The notes under the pieces are model-generated. The model ran no database searches, was not told where the DNA came from, and saw only the letters and a program-made list of their open reading frames with translations. From Aliarcobacter butzleri (lineage in GTDB: Bacteria > Campylobacterota > Campylobacteria > Campylobacterales > Arcobacteraceae), in contig NZ_LT906455.1 in assembly GCF_900187115.1 (NCBI RefSeq), forward strand, positions 1,364,001-1,428,000: a stretch of 64,000 nucleotides of DNA, in the 5' to 3' direction. Position 1 is the first letter of the stretch; every line of letters starts with the position of its first letter. Positions 17,657-25,886 of this stretch are shown here, one piece after another. A program made the translations under genes and the position numbers.

Positions 17657-19114
17657 TTACTCCTTTGTCTGGATTGAAGATTTGATATTAAAAATATTTT
17701 CTAATTTTTGTAATAAATTTGTCATCAATTCTGTTTCTTGAAGTTGCATTATTGCATTTTTTACTGCTTGATCTTTTGTTTTATCATAATCTTTTATTTT
17801 TGAACTATTTATTCTATATAAAACTATTTTATCCCCTATTCCAATCACTCCTTCTTTAGTTGTAGCAAAAAATAGTTGGTTTAAAAAGTTTGTTGATTCT
17901 TCTTGAGATAATCCTGCAATTTTTGAAGTTCTAGTAACTCCTGCAATATCAGTACCTTTAAAATCTTTTAGTTCAGCTTTTGCTTGTTCTTGAAGTTTTT
18001 GTGCTCTTAAAACTTTCTCATAATCTTGTGTTGCTTTTGCTTTTGCTTGTTCAAAATCTAAAACTTTTGAAGGATTTAATTTTACAACTTTTACTATAAT
18101 ATATTTTCCATTTTCCATAAATGGTTTTACAACTTCACCATTTTTCACTTCTTTTATTTTTGCAATATTTTCTTGTGAATATGGAAGTTTTGATTCTAAA
18201 ATATTTAAAGTTTTATCAAATTTTTCTTCATCTTTTTTAAGTTTTAAATAAATTTTTAAAGCTTCAGTTTTTGTAAATTTATCATCTAAATCTGTTTTGA
18301 TTTGTGGTGTCGCTTCTTCTAAAGATTTGATTTTTCCATCTTCATGTTTATAATCAATTTTAAATTTTTCGTATTGTTCTTTTATTTCAGCTTCTGTTGA
18401 ATTTGAGTTTATAAATGGAATCTCTTTTATCTCTAAATCATAAGTAACTTCTGACATATAAGAGTTTTTATTGTCTTCCCAATATTTTTTTAAACCTTCT
18501 TCATCAACAGTAACTTTTACATCGTTTGAAGATAAAATTTTTATTGTTATATCATCTTCTAAAAATAATAATTTACTTATATTTTCAACTTCCCAAGAAG
18601 TTGGATTTACTTCAAATAAAGATTGAACTTTTTGTAATAAAAGTGTTCTTTTTAGAGATTCTTCAAAATGTTTTGGTGTTAATCTATTTTGATTTAAAAC
18701 TTTTAAATACGTATCTTTATCAAATTTTCCATCTTTAAAGAAAGCTTCATATTTTAATAACTCACGAGCTATTTCTTCATCTGTAACATCTAATCCTAAA
18801 GAATCACCATAAGCCATAAATAGATTTTTTTGTAAAACTTGATTATAAGCTATATCTTTAAGTCCTAATTGCTCAGCTATTTGGTTGTTAAACATATCAC
18901 CAAACATTCTTGAATATTGTGAATAAAGATTTGAATACTCTTGTTGATACTCTTCAACAGTAACTTCTCTATCTCCAATTTTAGCTACTACTCCACCTTG
19001 TTTTCCATAATCGTAAGAACCCCAACCAACGAATCCAGCTCCAACGAATGCAATTGTACTTATCCATATTGTAATTACTAACCACTTTTTGTGTCTTTGC
19101 ATCCAAGTTATCAT
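17657..19114 (-). CDS. PpiD/SurA-like membrane-anchored periplasmic peptidyl-prolyl isomerase
   Basis: This 485-residue protein has a short cytoplasmic N-terminus, one transmembrane helix (about 11-30) and a periplasmic part that begins with a SurA-N-like chaperone region (IGDREVTVEEYQQEY, about 45-165). The middle holds a weakly conserved parvulin-like segment, and a helical C-terminus follows. PpiD-type proteins sit at the Sec translocon and help outer-membrane and secreted proteins fold. The isomerase motif is not clear, so it may act only as a chaperone. It lies immediately upstream of ftsA and ftsZ in one apparent operon. Confidence 0.8.
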   Translation of the reverse strand: MITWMQRHKKWLVITIWISTIAFVGAGFVGWGSYDYGKQGGVVAKIGDREVTVEEYQQEYSNLYSQYSRMFGDMFNNQIAEQLGLKDIAYNQVLQKNLFMAYGDSLGLDVTDEEIARELLKYEAFFKDGKFDKDTYLKVLNQNRLTPKHFEESLKRTLLLQKVQSLFEVNPTSWEVENISKLLFLEDDITIKILSSNDVKVTVDEEGLKKYWEDNKNSYMSEVTYDLEIKEIPFINSNSTEAEIKEQYEKFKIDYKHEDGKIKSLEEATPQIKTDLDDKFTKTEALKIYLKLKKDEEKFDKTLNILESKLPYSQENIAKIKEVKNGEVVKPFMENGKYIIVKVVKLNPSKVLDFEQAKAKATQDYEKVLRAQKLQEQAKAELKDFKGTDIAGVTRTSKIAGLSQEESTNFLNQLFFATTKEGVIGIGDKIVLYRINSSKIKDYDKTKDQAVKNAIMQLQETELMTNLLQKLENIFNIKSSIQTKE

Positions 19115-19176
19115 AAAATCTAACCTCTTTAAAAATTTTTAGAAGAGATAATACAAAAAAGTTGCTTTTATGTTCG

Positions 19177-21504
19177 TTAAATAGTAATCATTTCAACATT
19201 TGATAAATCAATTTTTGGCTCTTTTTTACTTAATAAATCGTTTATTACTGATTCTCTAATTGTAATCTCTAATTTTTTACAAGCACTTTTAAAAGCCTCT
19301 TCTTCTCCTACAATAAAACACATTTTTTTTGCTCTTGTAATTGCTGTATAAAGTAGTTTTGTATTGTGCATAATATAGTGAGAAAAACTCATAGGAATAA
19401 GTGCATTATCATACTCCATTCCTTGAGTTTTATGAATAGTTAAACAGTAAGCCAAAGATAAAAGATGATGAACATTTTCAAAGTCATAAAATACTACCAT
19501 ATCATCATTTGGATATAAAACGATACATTTTTCTTCTTCAAAATCAAGTTTTATTATAAGACCTAATTGACCGTTATAAACCCTTCTTTCTAAAAAATCT
19601 GTTGAGCCACTTTTATACATACTCATAGTTTGAGCTTTCATATTCTCATTTTTTATATGAATTACTTTATCTGTAAGTTTATATTCATAGATTTTTGAAG
19701 CAAAAGCTTTTCCTTTTGTGTGATTAAAAAGTTTTTGAAGTTGAATATTTAGATTATCAACTCCTAAAACTCCTCCTTTCATTGGAGTAATTACTTGAAA
19801 AAGTGTCAAAGCTTTTGATATTTTTTTCTTTTTTATAAAATCATAATAATCTTGGATATAAGTTGAAGAGATATTTAAAATATTATTTAAAATATATTCG
19901 CTATTTTCACCTCTTAAATCTGCAAAGTCATTTGATGAAACAGAGTTTTTCATTGCATAATAGTTTGCTATTGAAACATCAATAAACCTAAAATCTTCAT
20001 AATCTTCTTTATAAGAAGGAATTTCACCTCGTCTTATATCATTTGCAATAACTGCTATTGCTTGATTTTCATTTTGTCTATAAATTTTTGTAAGTTTACA
20101 AATAGGTGCTAGTTCATATTTTATTGCATCTGCTAAAATATTTCCAGCTCCAATAGCAGGAAGCTGTCCATCATCTCCAACGATTATAAAAATAGTATCA
20201 TCATCAATCTTTGAAATAATTTGATAAAAAGTAACTGAATTTACCATAGAAGCTTCATCAAGTAAAATAGCTTTATAAGGGAAAAAATCCTTCTCTTTAT
20301 GTTTTACAAGTAAACTTTGAATAGTTGAAGAGTTATAACCTGTTGTATCACTTATTCTTTGACTTGCTATTCCACTTAAAGCAATAGTCATAATATCATC
20401 ATAACTCATTATCTCTTCAAGAAGTTCTAATATCGCCCTACTTGAGGTTGACTTTCCAGTACCAGCGTAACCAATCAAAAATAGAGTTTTTTCACCACTA
20501 TTTATAAGTTCCACTGCTTTTTTTTGCTCAACACTAAGTTCAAAACCTAAAGTTTCTTGTTTTTTAACTAAATATTCATCAAAAGAAGCAATAATTTTCT
20601 TATTTTTTTCATCTTTTCTTCTACTAAAAAACTCTAAAATTCTCTTTTCTGCATAATAAAGCATAGAAAGTGCAACTCTATTTTCACTTGTAACAAAAAG
20701 CTCTTCATCTACTAACATTTTTGAAATTGCTGATTCATATAAAAGTTCTTGATTTGAAAATCTCAAACTTTCATCTAAAAGTTTATATAGATGAAATTTG
20801 TCTATTGAAGAGTTTCCGTTGTTATCGCAAAACTCTCTTAAAGTATAGTTTAGACAAGCCATTATTCTAAACTCTGATTTTGGGTCAATTCCAAGAGATT
20901 TTGCTATTTCATCAGCTCTTTTAAAACCTATTCCTTTTATATTTATCAAAATATATGGATTTTGTTTAATTTTTTCTATTAAGTTTTCAACTTCACCAAA
21001 AGTTGAATATATTTTTGTAATTAAGTTTGAAGTTACTCCAAATTTTCCTAAAAATGAACCTAGTTCTCTTAAATGTTTAAACTTATGCCAAGATGCAACA
21101 ATAGTTTCTAGTTTTTTATCTTTTATACCTTTGAAATTTAAAAGTTCATTTGGTCTATCATTTAAAATTTCAATTAGTTCATTTTCACTATATTTTTCTA
21201 AAAGTTCACTAGCAAATTTTTTTCCTACACCTTTTACAATCTTTGTAAGAAAAAAGAACATTTCTGCTTCTTTTAGTTCTAAAGTATCAAACTCAAATTG
21301 AACTCCATACTTTTTATGAGTAGTCCAATTTCCAGTTAAAACAACCTCTTCTCCAACTATTTTTTCAATATCAGTATCAAAATATGTTCCACAAACTTTT
21401 TGATTATTTTCTAAAACAGCAATTATGTATTTTGTTTCATCATTTTTATATAAAACTTTTTTTATAACTCCTGATAATTTGAAACTTTTATACTCTTCTT
21501 GCAT
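19177..21504 (-). CDS. recD2: RecD2-type ATP-dependent 5'-3' DNA helicase
   Basis: This 775-residue superfamily 1B helicase has an N-terminal OB-like region (FKLSGVIKKVLYKNDETKY), tandem helix-hairpin-helix motifs (LNFKGIKDKKL near 122, INIKGIGFKRADEIAKSLG near 187), Walker A GYAGTGKST at 345-353, Walker B AILLDEASMV near 418, and C-terminal UvrD-like motifs (YCLTIHKTQGMEYDNA, LLYTAITRAKK). This is the RecD2/YrrC architecture found in bacteria with or without RecBC. RecD2 acts in replication-fork and mismatch-linked repair. Its ATG overlaps the stop of the 121-residue gene by one base. Confidence 0.9.
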   Translation of the reverse strand: MQEEYKSFKLSGVIKKVLYKNDETKYIIAVLENNQKVCGTYFDTDIEKIVGEEVVLTGNWTTHKKYGVQFEFDTLELKEAEMFFFLTKIVKGVGKKFASELLEKYSENELIEILNDRPNELLNFKGIKDKKLETIVASWHKFKHLRELGSFLGKFGVTSNLITKIYSTFGEVENLIEKIKQNPYILINIKGIGFKRADEIAKSLGIDPKSEFRIMACLNYTLREFCDNNGNSSIDKFHLYKLLDESLRFSNQELLYESAISKMLVDEELFVTSENRVALSMLYYAEKRILEFFSRRKDEKNKKIIASFDEYLVKKQETLGFELSVEQKKAVELINSGEKTLFLIGYAGTGKSTSSRAILELLEEIMSYDDIMTIALSGIASQRISDTTGYNSSTIQSLLVKHKEKDFFPYKAILLDEASMVNSVTFYQIISKIDDDTIFIIVGDDGQLPAIGAGNILADAIKYELAPICKLTKIYRQNENQAIAVIANDIRRGEIPSYKEDYEDFRFIDVSIANYYAMKNSVSSNDFADLRGENSEYILNNILNISSTYIQDYYDFIKKKKISKALTLFQVITPMKGGVLGVDNLNIQLQKLFNHTKGKAFASKIYEYKLTDKVIHIKNENMKAQTMSMYKSGSTDFLERRVYNGQLGLIIKLDFEEEKCIVLYPNDDMVVFYDFENVHHLLSLAYCLTIHKTQGMEYDNALIPMSFSHYIMHNTKLLYTAITRAKKMCFIVGEEEAFKSACKKLEITIRESVINDLLSKKEPKIDLSNVEMITI

Positions 21505-21869
21505 TAATATCCATCATTGAAAGTTTGTTTTTTATGTTTATCTTTTTTGTAGTTTGTTTTATTTTTTTCTTTTTGAAGTAGATTTGCATCTTTTAATAAA
21601 TTTGCTCTTTCTTCCTCAAAAGTTTCACTATGATTTTGTGTATAGCTTATCGTTTTAGAAATAAATGCTTTTAAATTTGTATAATATTCAGAATACAGCT
21701 CAACTTCTTTAGTTTTATTCATATCTTCTAAATTTTTTTTAGTTCTAGTTTTAAATAACTCTTTATCAAAATTTTCTAATTTTAATAATGAAATAGTTCT
21801 TGTAAAAAATTTTTCTAAAACTCGAATATATTTTATTCTTTGTTGTTTTTCGTTTACTTCAAAACTCAT
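21504..21869 (-). CDS. Small charged helical protein between arsC-like gene and recD2, unknown
   Basis: This 121-residue protein resembles no family I recognise. It is strongly charged and predicted mainly helical, with a very Lys-rich, probably disordered C-terminus (about 98-121). The gene overlaps the upstream arsC-like stop by 4 bases and the downstream recD2 start by 1 base, so it is translated as part of that operon and is very likely real. The basic tail is compatible with nucleic-acid contact, but that is a guess. Confidence 0.7.
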   Translation of the reverse strand: MSFEVNEKQQRIKYIRVLEKFFTRTISLLKLENFDKELFKTRTKKNLEDMNKTKEVELYSEYYTNLKAFISKTISYTQNHSETFEEERANLLKDANLLQKEKNKTNYKKDKHKKQTFNDGY

Positions 21870-22216
21870 TTAAGTAGTTCTTCCAAATTTTCAATTGGTC
21901 GTGCAATAACTGCAACATCACCTTTTATGATAATTGGTCTTTCAATTAAAATAGGATTTTGTACCATAATTTCTATAAGTTTTTCTTCGCTACTTTCATC
22001 TTTTAGATTTAAAGTCGTATATAAATCTTCATTTTTTCTTAAAAGTTCCTGTGCGCTTATGTTTAACTTTTTTAAAACTTCTTTTAATTCTTCTTTTGAA
22101 GGTGGATTTTCTAAATAATTTCTAACATCTGCTCTAATTTTTTTATCTTCTAAAAGAGTCATAGCATTTCTTGATTTTGAACAGCTTTGATTGTGCCAAA
22201 TTTGAATATCTTGCAT
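21866..22216 (-). CDS. arsC: ArsC-family (thioredoxin-fold) reductase, arsenate reductase-like
   Basis: This is a 116-residue ArsC/Spx/YfgD-family protein. The active-site Cys is in HNQSCSKSRNAM near residue 12. LENPPSKEELKEVLKKLNIS near 36 and NPILIERPIII near 87 are family motifs. The latter includes the Arg that, in true glutaredoxin-dependent arsenate reductases, helps bind the oxyanion. No arsR or arsB is nearby, so the real substrate may not be arsenate (the YfgD subgroup is similar). It is the first gene of the operon with the 121-residue gene and recD2. Confidence 0.75.
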   Translation of the reverse strand: MQDIQIWHNQSCSKSRNAMTLLEDKKIRADVRNYLENPPSKEELKEVLKKLNISAQELLRKNEDLYTTLNLKDESSEEKLIEIMVQNPILIERPIIIKGDVAVIARPIENLEELLK

Positions 22217-22330
22217 AAAATACCTCTGCTTATTAAGTTTTTTATTATATCTAAAACTTTTTTATAGAAGATAAAAGCTTACAATTTGTAATGTTTTAAT
22301 ATTCTTTATAAAACAGTATTCAACTAATAT

Positions 22331-23155
22331 TTATTTTCTTTTTCCTGTCAAATTTGCAATGATAGCTTGTAAAACTTTCCAACTAATTTCTGCAGTATGT
22401 TTATCTGGATTAAAATTTTGTAAAGCCTGTTGCCTTGGATGAATATAATTTCTAAAATCTTTTAATGTATGACTAAATTTTTTAATATCTAATTTAATAA
22501 AATCTTGTTCATAAGCAACATTTATCAAATTATCTAATGTCCACTCATGTAATTGTTTCACTTTTCCATCATTATTCTTTGGAGCAGATTTTGAACTATT
22601 AAATTTTTGTGGATTTTGAATAGCAAGATGAAGTAATAATCCTTCTAATGTACTACCACATAAAAAAATTACAGAAAGAGAAGCTTCGCTATTTAAAGAT
22701 TTTTTTATTTCTTGAAGTCGTTGATTAATAACTTCTTCAAATTGAAAATCTAATCTTAAAGGAGATAAATTAATTTCTGAAAATTCTATTTTCAAAAGAT
22801 CATTTTCGGTTAGTTCTTTATCTTTTTTTATATCACTACTTTTAATTCCTAATAAAGTATTAATATAAGATATAGCTAATTTATAATCTTTATCCTCTAT
22901 ATCATCAATTTGCTTTGATAATTCCAATAATCCATTTAAGACATTTCCTACAAGTTCATTCTCTTCTATTTCCCAAAAAGCCCTTAATCTTTTCATTTTT
23001 GAAGAACCATTTTTATGATATTTTTGAGCATCAATATTTATGCCAAAGTCTTTAAAAAATTCACTAAATGTCCTATCTGAGAAATTTAAAACGTAACCAC
23101 CTCTATCAAAAAGTTTTTCAAAAATTTGCTTTTGATTAAAAGTTAAATTTGCCAA
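22331..23155 (-). CDS. Predicted AbiJ-N-like/HEPN-like protein, possible phage-defence factor
   Basis: This 274-residue protein has two parts. Residues 1-85 hold LNFSDRTFSEFFKDFGINI and GSSKMKRLRAFW, a pattern I associate with AbiJ N-terminal-type domains found in many defence proteins. The C-terminal part (about 140-270) is helical, with GSTLEGLLLHLA near 168 and DFRNYIHP, Arg235-x3-His239, close to the R-x(4-6)-H motif of HEPN RNases but one residue short. Such proteins are often abortive-infection effectors. The start is TTG with AGGA 9 nt upstream, as an overlapping ATG is followed at once by a stop. Neighbours are a toxin-antitoxin pair. The function is an inference. Confidence 0.55.
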   Translation of the reverse strand: MANLTFNQKQIFEKLFDRGGYVLNFSDRTFSEFFKDFGINIDAQKYHKNGSSKMKRLRAFWEIEENELVGNVLNGLLELSKQIDDIEDKDYKLAISYINTLLGIKSSDIKKDKELTENDLLKIEFSEINLSPLRLDFQFEEVINQRLQEIKKSLNSEASLSVIFLCGSTLEGLLLHLAIQNPQKFNSSKSAPKNNDGKVKQLHEWTLDNLINVAYEQDFIKLDIKKFSHTLKDFRNYIHPRQQALQNFNPDKHTAEISWKVLQAIIANLTGKRK

Positions 23156-23211
23156 ATTACATATCCTTTTTATTAATGATCAGCCTACAAATTCAATGAC
23201 AACATAATATT

Positions 23212-23502
23212 TTATAAATAAACATCTTTTCTATGAGATACTCTTAAAACTAAGATAATAAGCTTATCTCCTTGTTTTTCATAGATAACTCTATATGTTC
23301 TTAATTTTAATCTATATAAGCCTTTAAACTCACCTTTTAAAGCTTTTATTTTAGTAAGTTTCATTAACTCTTTTTCATAATCTTCATCAAAATTATTTAT
23401 AAAAGTTTCAAGTTCATTTAAAATGAAATTTCTTACTGATTTATCTAAAGCTAAAATATCTTTTGAAGCTTTTTTATCAAACTCTAAATTATAACGATTC
23501 AT
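23212..23502 (-). CDS. RelE/ParE-family toxin
   Basis: This 96-residue basic protein has the RelE fold pattern: FDKKASKDILALDKSVRNFI at the N-terminus, then ALKGEFKGLYRLKLRTYRVIYE in the core, and a C-terminal VLRVSHRKDVY, which matches the conserved strand and R/H/K cluster of RelE mRNA interferases. RelE toxins cleave mRNA on the ribosome; ParE relatives instead poison gyrase. Its start overlaps the antitoxin gene by 14 bases, the usual antitoxin-first order. Confidence 0.85.
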   Translation of the reverse strand: MNRYNLEFDKKASKDILALDKSVRNFILNELETFINNFDEDYEKELMKLTKIKALKGEFKGLYRLKLRTYRVIYEKQGDKLIILVLRVSHRKDVYL

Positions 23503-23719
23503 CAGATAATTTTCTCATATCTTTTAAGCTTATTGTTTCATTTTTTTCTAAACTTCTTTTTTTTGCAATTTGCAAATCAAGATGATCAAAATAAAACTCT
23601 AATGCTTGAGAAACCAAAGTACTTTTATTTTGATTTAACTCTTTTGCAAATTCTGTAACTTCATCTGATAAATTTTGTGGCATTGAAATCAATAACTTTG
23701 TATTTTTAGTTGCTATCAT
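23489..23719 (-). CDS. Ribbon-helix-helix antitoxin partner of the RelE-like toxin
   Basis: This 76-residue protein starts with a ribbon-helix-helix DNA-binding motif (KLLISMPQNLSDEVTEFAKE, then NKSTLVSQALEFYF). Its C-terminal tail (about 50-76) is probably the flexible part that wraps the toxin. Antitoxins of this type repress their own promoter as a complex with the toxin. The gene comes first in the pair and has about 170 bases upstream before the divergent fliK-like gene, enough for an operator. Confidence 0.82.
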   Translation of the reverse strand: MIATKNTKLLISMPQNLSDEVTEFAKELNQNKSTLVSQALEFYFDHLDLQIAKKRSLEKNETISLKDMRKLSDESL

Positions 23720-23878
23720 AATTCTAATCCTAAATTTTAAATATATATAAAAGTATATCTGTATAGATATAAATAAATATTTAATTTTTATATATTCTTT
23801 GATTTATTTTAAGAATAATTTTTAAAAACAGACCATTTTAACGAATTTTTAGAATAACATTTTTTCAAATTTTTGTGT

Positions 23879-23884
23879 TATAAT
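23879..23884 (+). promoter_or_regulatory. Extended -10 box in front of the fliK-like gene
   Basis: TATAAT with an upstream TGTG lies only 5 bases before the ATG at 23890. A transcript from here would have almost no leader, so the mRNA may be leaderless. No FliA or sigma-54 consensus was found nearby. Confidence 0.4.
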
Positions 23885-23889
23885 CTTCT

Positions 23890-25581
23890 ATGTTAGTTTC
23901 AAATGGAAGTTTATTAAATATACTATTACCAAACAACAATAAAGTTTTAAATGATGTACTAAAAGAAGCTGATTCAAAAAATTTAGAACAAATGGTGAAA
24001 AGTTCAACTTCTTCAACTTCAGCAAGTACTATTTTAAAAGAGCTTTTTACAAGCCTAAAAGATGGAACAAAATCAAATTCAACTATAGAAAATATGTTAA
24101 AAAACTCTGCTACTTTTAAAGAGTTAGGAAATGTATCTACAAATTTATCGTCTTTAGTTGATGAACTTTCAACTGATGAAAACTTACAAAAGTTTAAACC
24201 TGTACTTGAAAACTTTTTAAAAGATGTCAAAAATATAGATGCAAATGCTTTGAAAGAACAGATAAAAAATTCTGGTATATTTTTAGAATCAAAACTTTCA
24301 CAAACTCCCAATTCTAAACTTGAAAATGTGTTAACTCAACTTCAAAATTTGCTAAAAGATATAAACACACCTCAAGCAAAACAAGTAAATGAACTAATAG
24401 ACAAGCTTTTGCAAAATATAAAAACTCAAACGAATACAAATACACAAATAACACAAAATCAAACAGCAACAAATGAATTTACAAACAATCTAAAAACTTT
24501 AACTTCATCTTTACAAAATCTAAATAACTCTTTAAATCCAACTCAAACTCAAAACCTTTCAAACTTAGCAAACCAACTAAAAAGCTTAATAAATGAAGGA
24601 ACTTTGGTTGAATCTAAAATAGAAAATAGTACAAATTTAACTGATAAAATGACTAATTTAGCAAATAATACAACTTTAAAAGATAGTATAAATTTACAAA
24701 CGAAAGAGCTTTTAACACAAATAAAAAATGACATTATCCAAAATCCAAATATGATACAAAATAAAAATATTTTACCAATGATTGATAATCTTTTGAAAAT
24801 GGATAATTTATTTTCAAAAAATGATACTATTCAAAACTTTTTAGCAAATAGTAATTCATCAGGAAATTTAAGCACTTTTACGAATAATTTTGCTTCAAAT
24901 TTATCTCCACTTTTAACAACTTTAAAAGAGAGTTTAGAAACACTCAATCCAAATAATACTCATCTACAAAATCACTTAACAAAACTTGTAGATAAAGTAG
25001 AACACATCATCCAAGATTTAGCGACAACTCCAAATGGAAAGCTTGATACAAAAGTAAGTGAAGATATGAAAACTGTTCTACTTCAAATGCAAGATGAATT
25101 AGCTTCAAAAACTGACCCAAAATCACTTGAAATAGCAAAACAAGTTGATAGACTTTTAACTCAAATTGATTTACACCAATTAACTTCTCTTGTATCAAAC
25201 TCAAATTATGTATATTTACCATTTTTTTGGGAAATGCTTGAAGATGGTTCGATTGAAATGAAACAAAAAGATGAAGAGAAGTTTTTTTGTCAGATAAATC
25301 TTACTTTAAAAGACTTTGGAAAAGTTGATTTGATGCTTGGTTTATATGATAAAAACAAACTTGATTTGACTATTTATGCACAAAGAGAACATTTTAAAAC
25401 TGCAATCAGAGAAAATATGCAACAGTTAAAAATTGCATTAAATAGTGTTGAGTTAATTCCTGTAAATGTAAAACTTCTTGATATGAAAGAAGATAATAAA
25501 GAAAGTAGCAAACCAGCACAAACTTATATAAATAACTATAATAACCAAGATTTATCTTCTGGAATTGATATAAGGGCTTAA
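23890..25581 (+). CDS. fliK: FliK-like flagellar hook-length control protein
   Basis: This 563-residue protein has a long N-terminal part that is low in complexity and rich in Asn, Thr, Gln and Leu (about 1-400), as expected for the ruler region. A compact C-terminal domain (about 410-545) starts YVYLPFFWEMLEDGS, followed by INLTLKDFGKVDLMLGLYD and IRENMQQLKIALNSV. This is the Flg_hook/FliK C-terminal pattern, which contacts FlhB to switch export from hook to filament. The next gene, flhX, encodes an FlhB C-terminal-like protein, which supports the role. No ribosome site precedes the ATG. The N-terminal sequence is unlike enteric FliK. Confidence 0.72.
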   Translation: MLVSNGSLLNILLPNNNKVLNDVLKEADSKNLEQMVKSSTSSTSASTILKELFTSLKDGTKSNSTIENMLKNSATFKELGNVSTNLSSLVDELSTDENLQKFKPVLENFLKDVKNIDANALKEQIKNSGIFLESKLSQTPNSKLENVLTQLQNLLKDINTPQAKQVNELIDKLLQNIKTQTNTNTQITQNQTATNEFTNNLKTLTSSLQNLNNSLNPTQTQNLSNLANQLKSLINEGTLVESKIENSTNLTDKMTNLANNTTLKDSINLQTKELLTQIKNDIIQNPNMIQNKNILPMIDNLLKMDNLFSKNDTIQNFLANSNSSGNLSTFTNNFASNLSPLLTTLKESLETLNPNNTHLQNHLTKLVDKVEHIIQDLATTPNGKLDTKVSEDMKTVLLQMQDELASKTDPKSLEIAKQVDRLLTQIDLHQLTSLVSNSNYVYLPFFWEMLEDGSIEMKQKDEEKFFCQINLTLKDFGKVDLMLGLYDKNKLDLTIYAQREHFKTAIRENMQQLKIALNSVELIPVNVKLLDMKEDNKESSKPAQTYINNYNNQDLSSGIDIRA

Positions 25582-25583
25582 AA

Positions 25584-25868
25584 ATGCAAGAAGATATAAA
25601 CAAAAACTTTATACAAAAAGCCGTTGCTTTAAAATATCAAATGGAAAAGGACAATGCTCCAAAAGTTACTGCAAAAGGAAAAGGTGTAACTGCTTCAAAT
25701 ATCATAAAAATTGCAAAAGAGAATAAAATTCCTATTCAAAAAGATGAAGATTTGATAGAACTTTTATCTCAAATTGATATAGATAAAGAGATTCCAACTT
25801 CTATGTATAGAGCAGTTGCTGAGATATTTTCTTTTATTTATGATTTATCAAATAAGGCTAAGAAGTAA
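25584..25868 (+). CDS. flhX: FlhX, FlhB C-terminal-domain paralogue
   Basis: This 94-residue soluble protein corresponds to the piece of FlhB released by self-cleavage. KAVALKYQ near residue 11 is what follows the NPTH site in FlhB; APKVTAKGKG and DLIELLSQID...KEIPTSMYRAVAEI complete the domain. The NPTH motif itself is absent, so it cannot autocleave. In Helicobacter, FlhX can replace the FlhB C-terminal fragment in the export gate. It follows the fliK-like gene by two bases, so the two substrate-switch partners are made together. Confidence 0.85.
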   Translation: MQEDINKNFIQKAVALKYQMEKDNAPKVTAKGKGVTASNIIKIAKENKIPIQKDEDLIELLSQIDIDKEIPTSMYRAVAEIFSFIYDLSNKAKK

Positions 25869-25886
25869 ACTTTAAATATTAAAGTT
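25868..25886. terminator. Small hairpin between flhX and the ABC-F gene
   Basis: An 8-bp perfect stem, AACTTTAA-ATA-TTAAAGTT, reaches from the last base of the flhX stop into the stop of the convergent ABC-F gene (25879-25881). It is a weak AT-rich stem and probably terminates both genes. Confidence 0.45.

Noticed and set aside
23865-24311. 148-codon minus-strand frame inside the fliK-like gene
   Set aside because: It is a Phe/Ser-rich shadow of an Asn/Lys-rich coding region, with no ribosome site.
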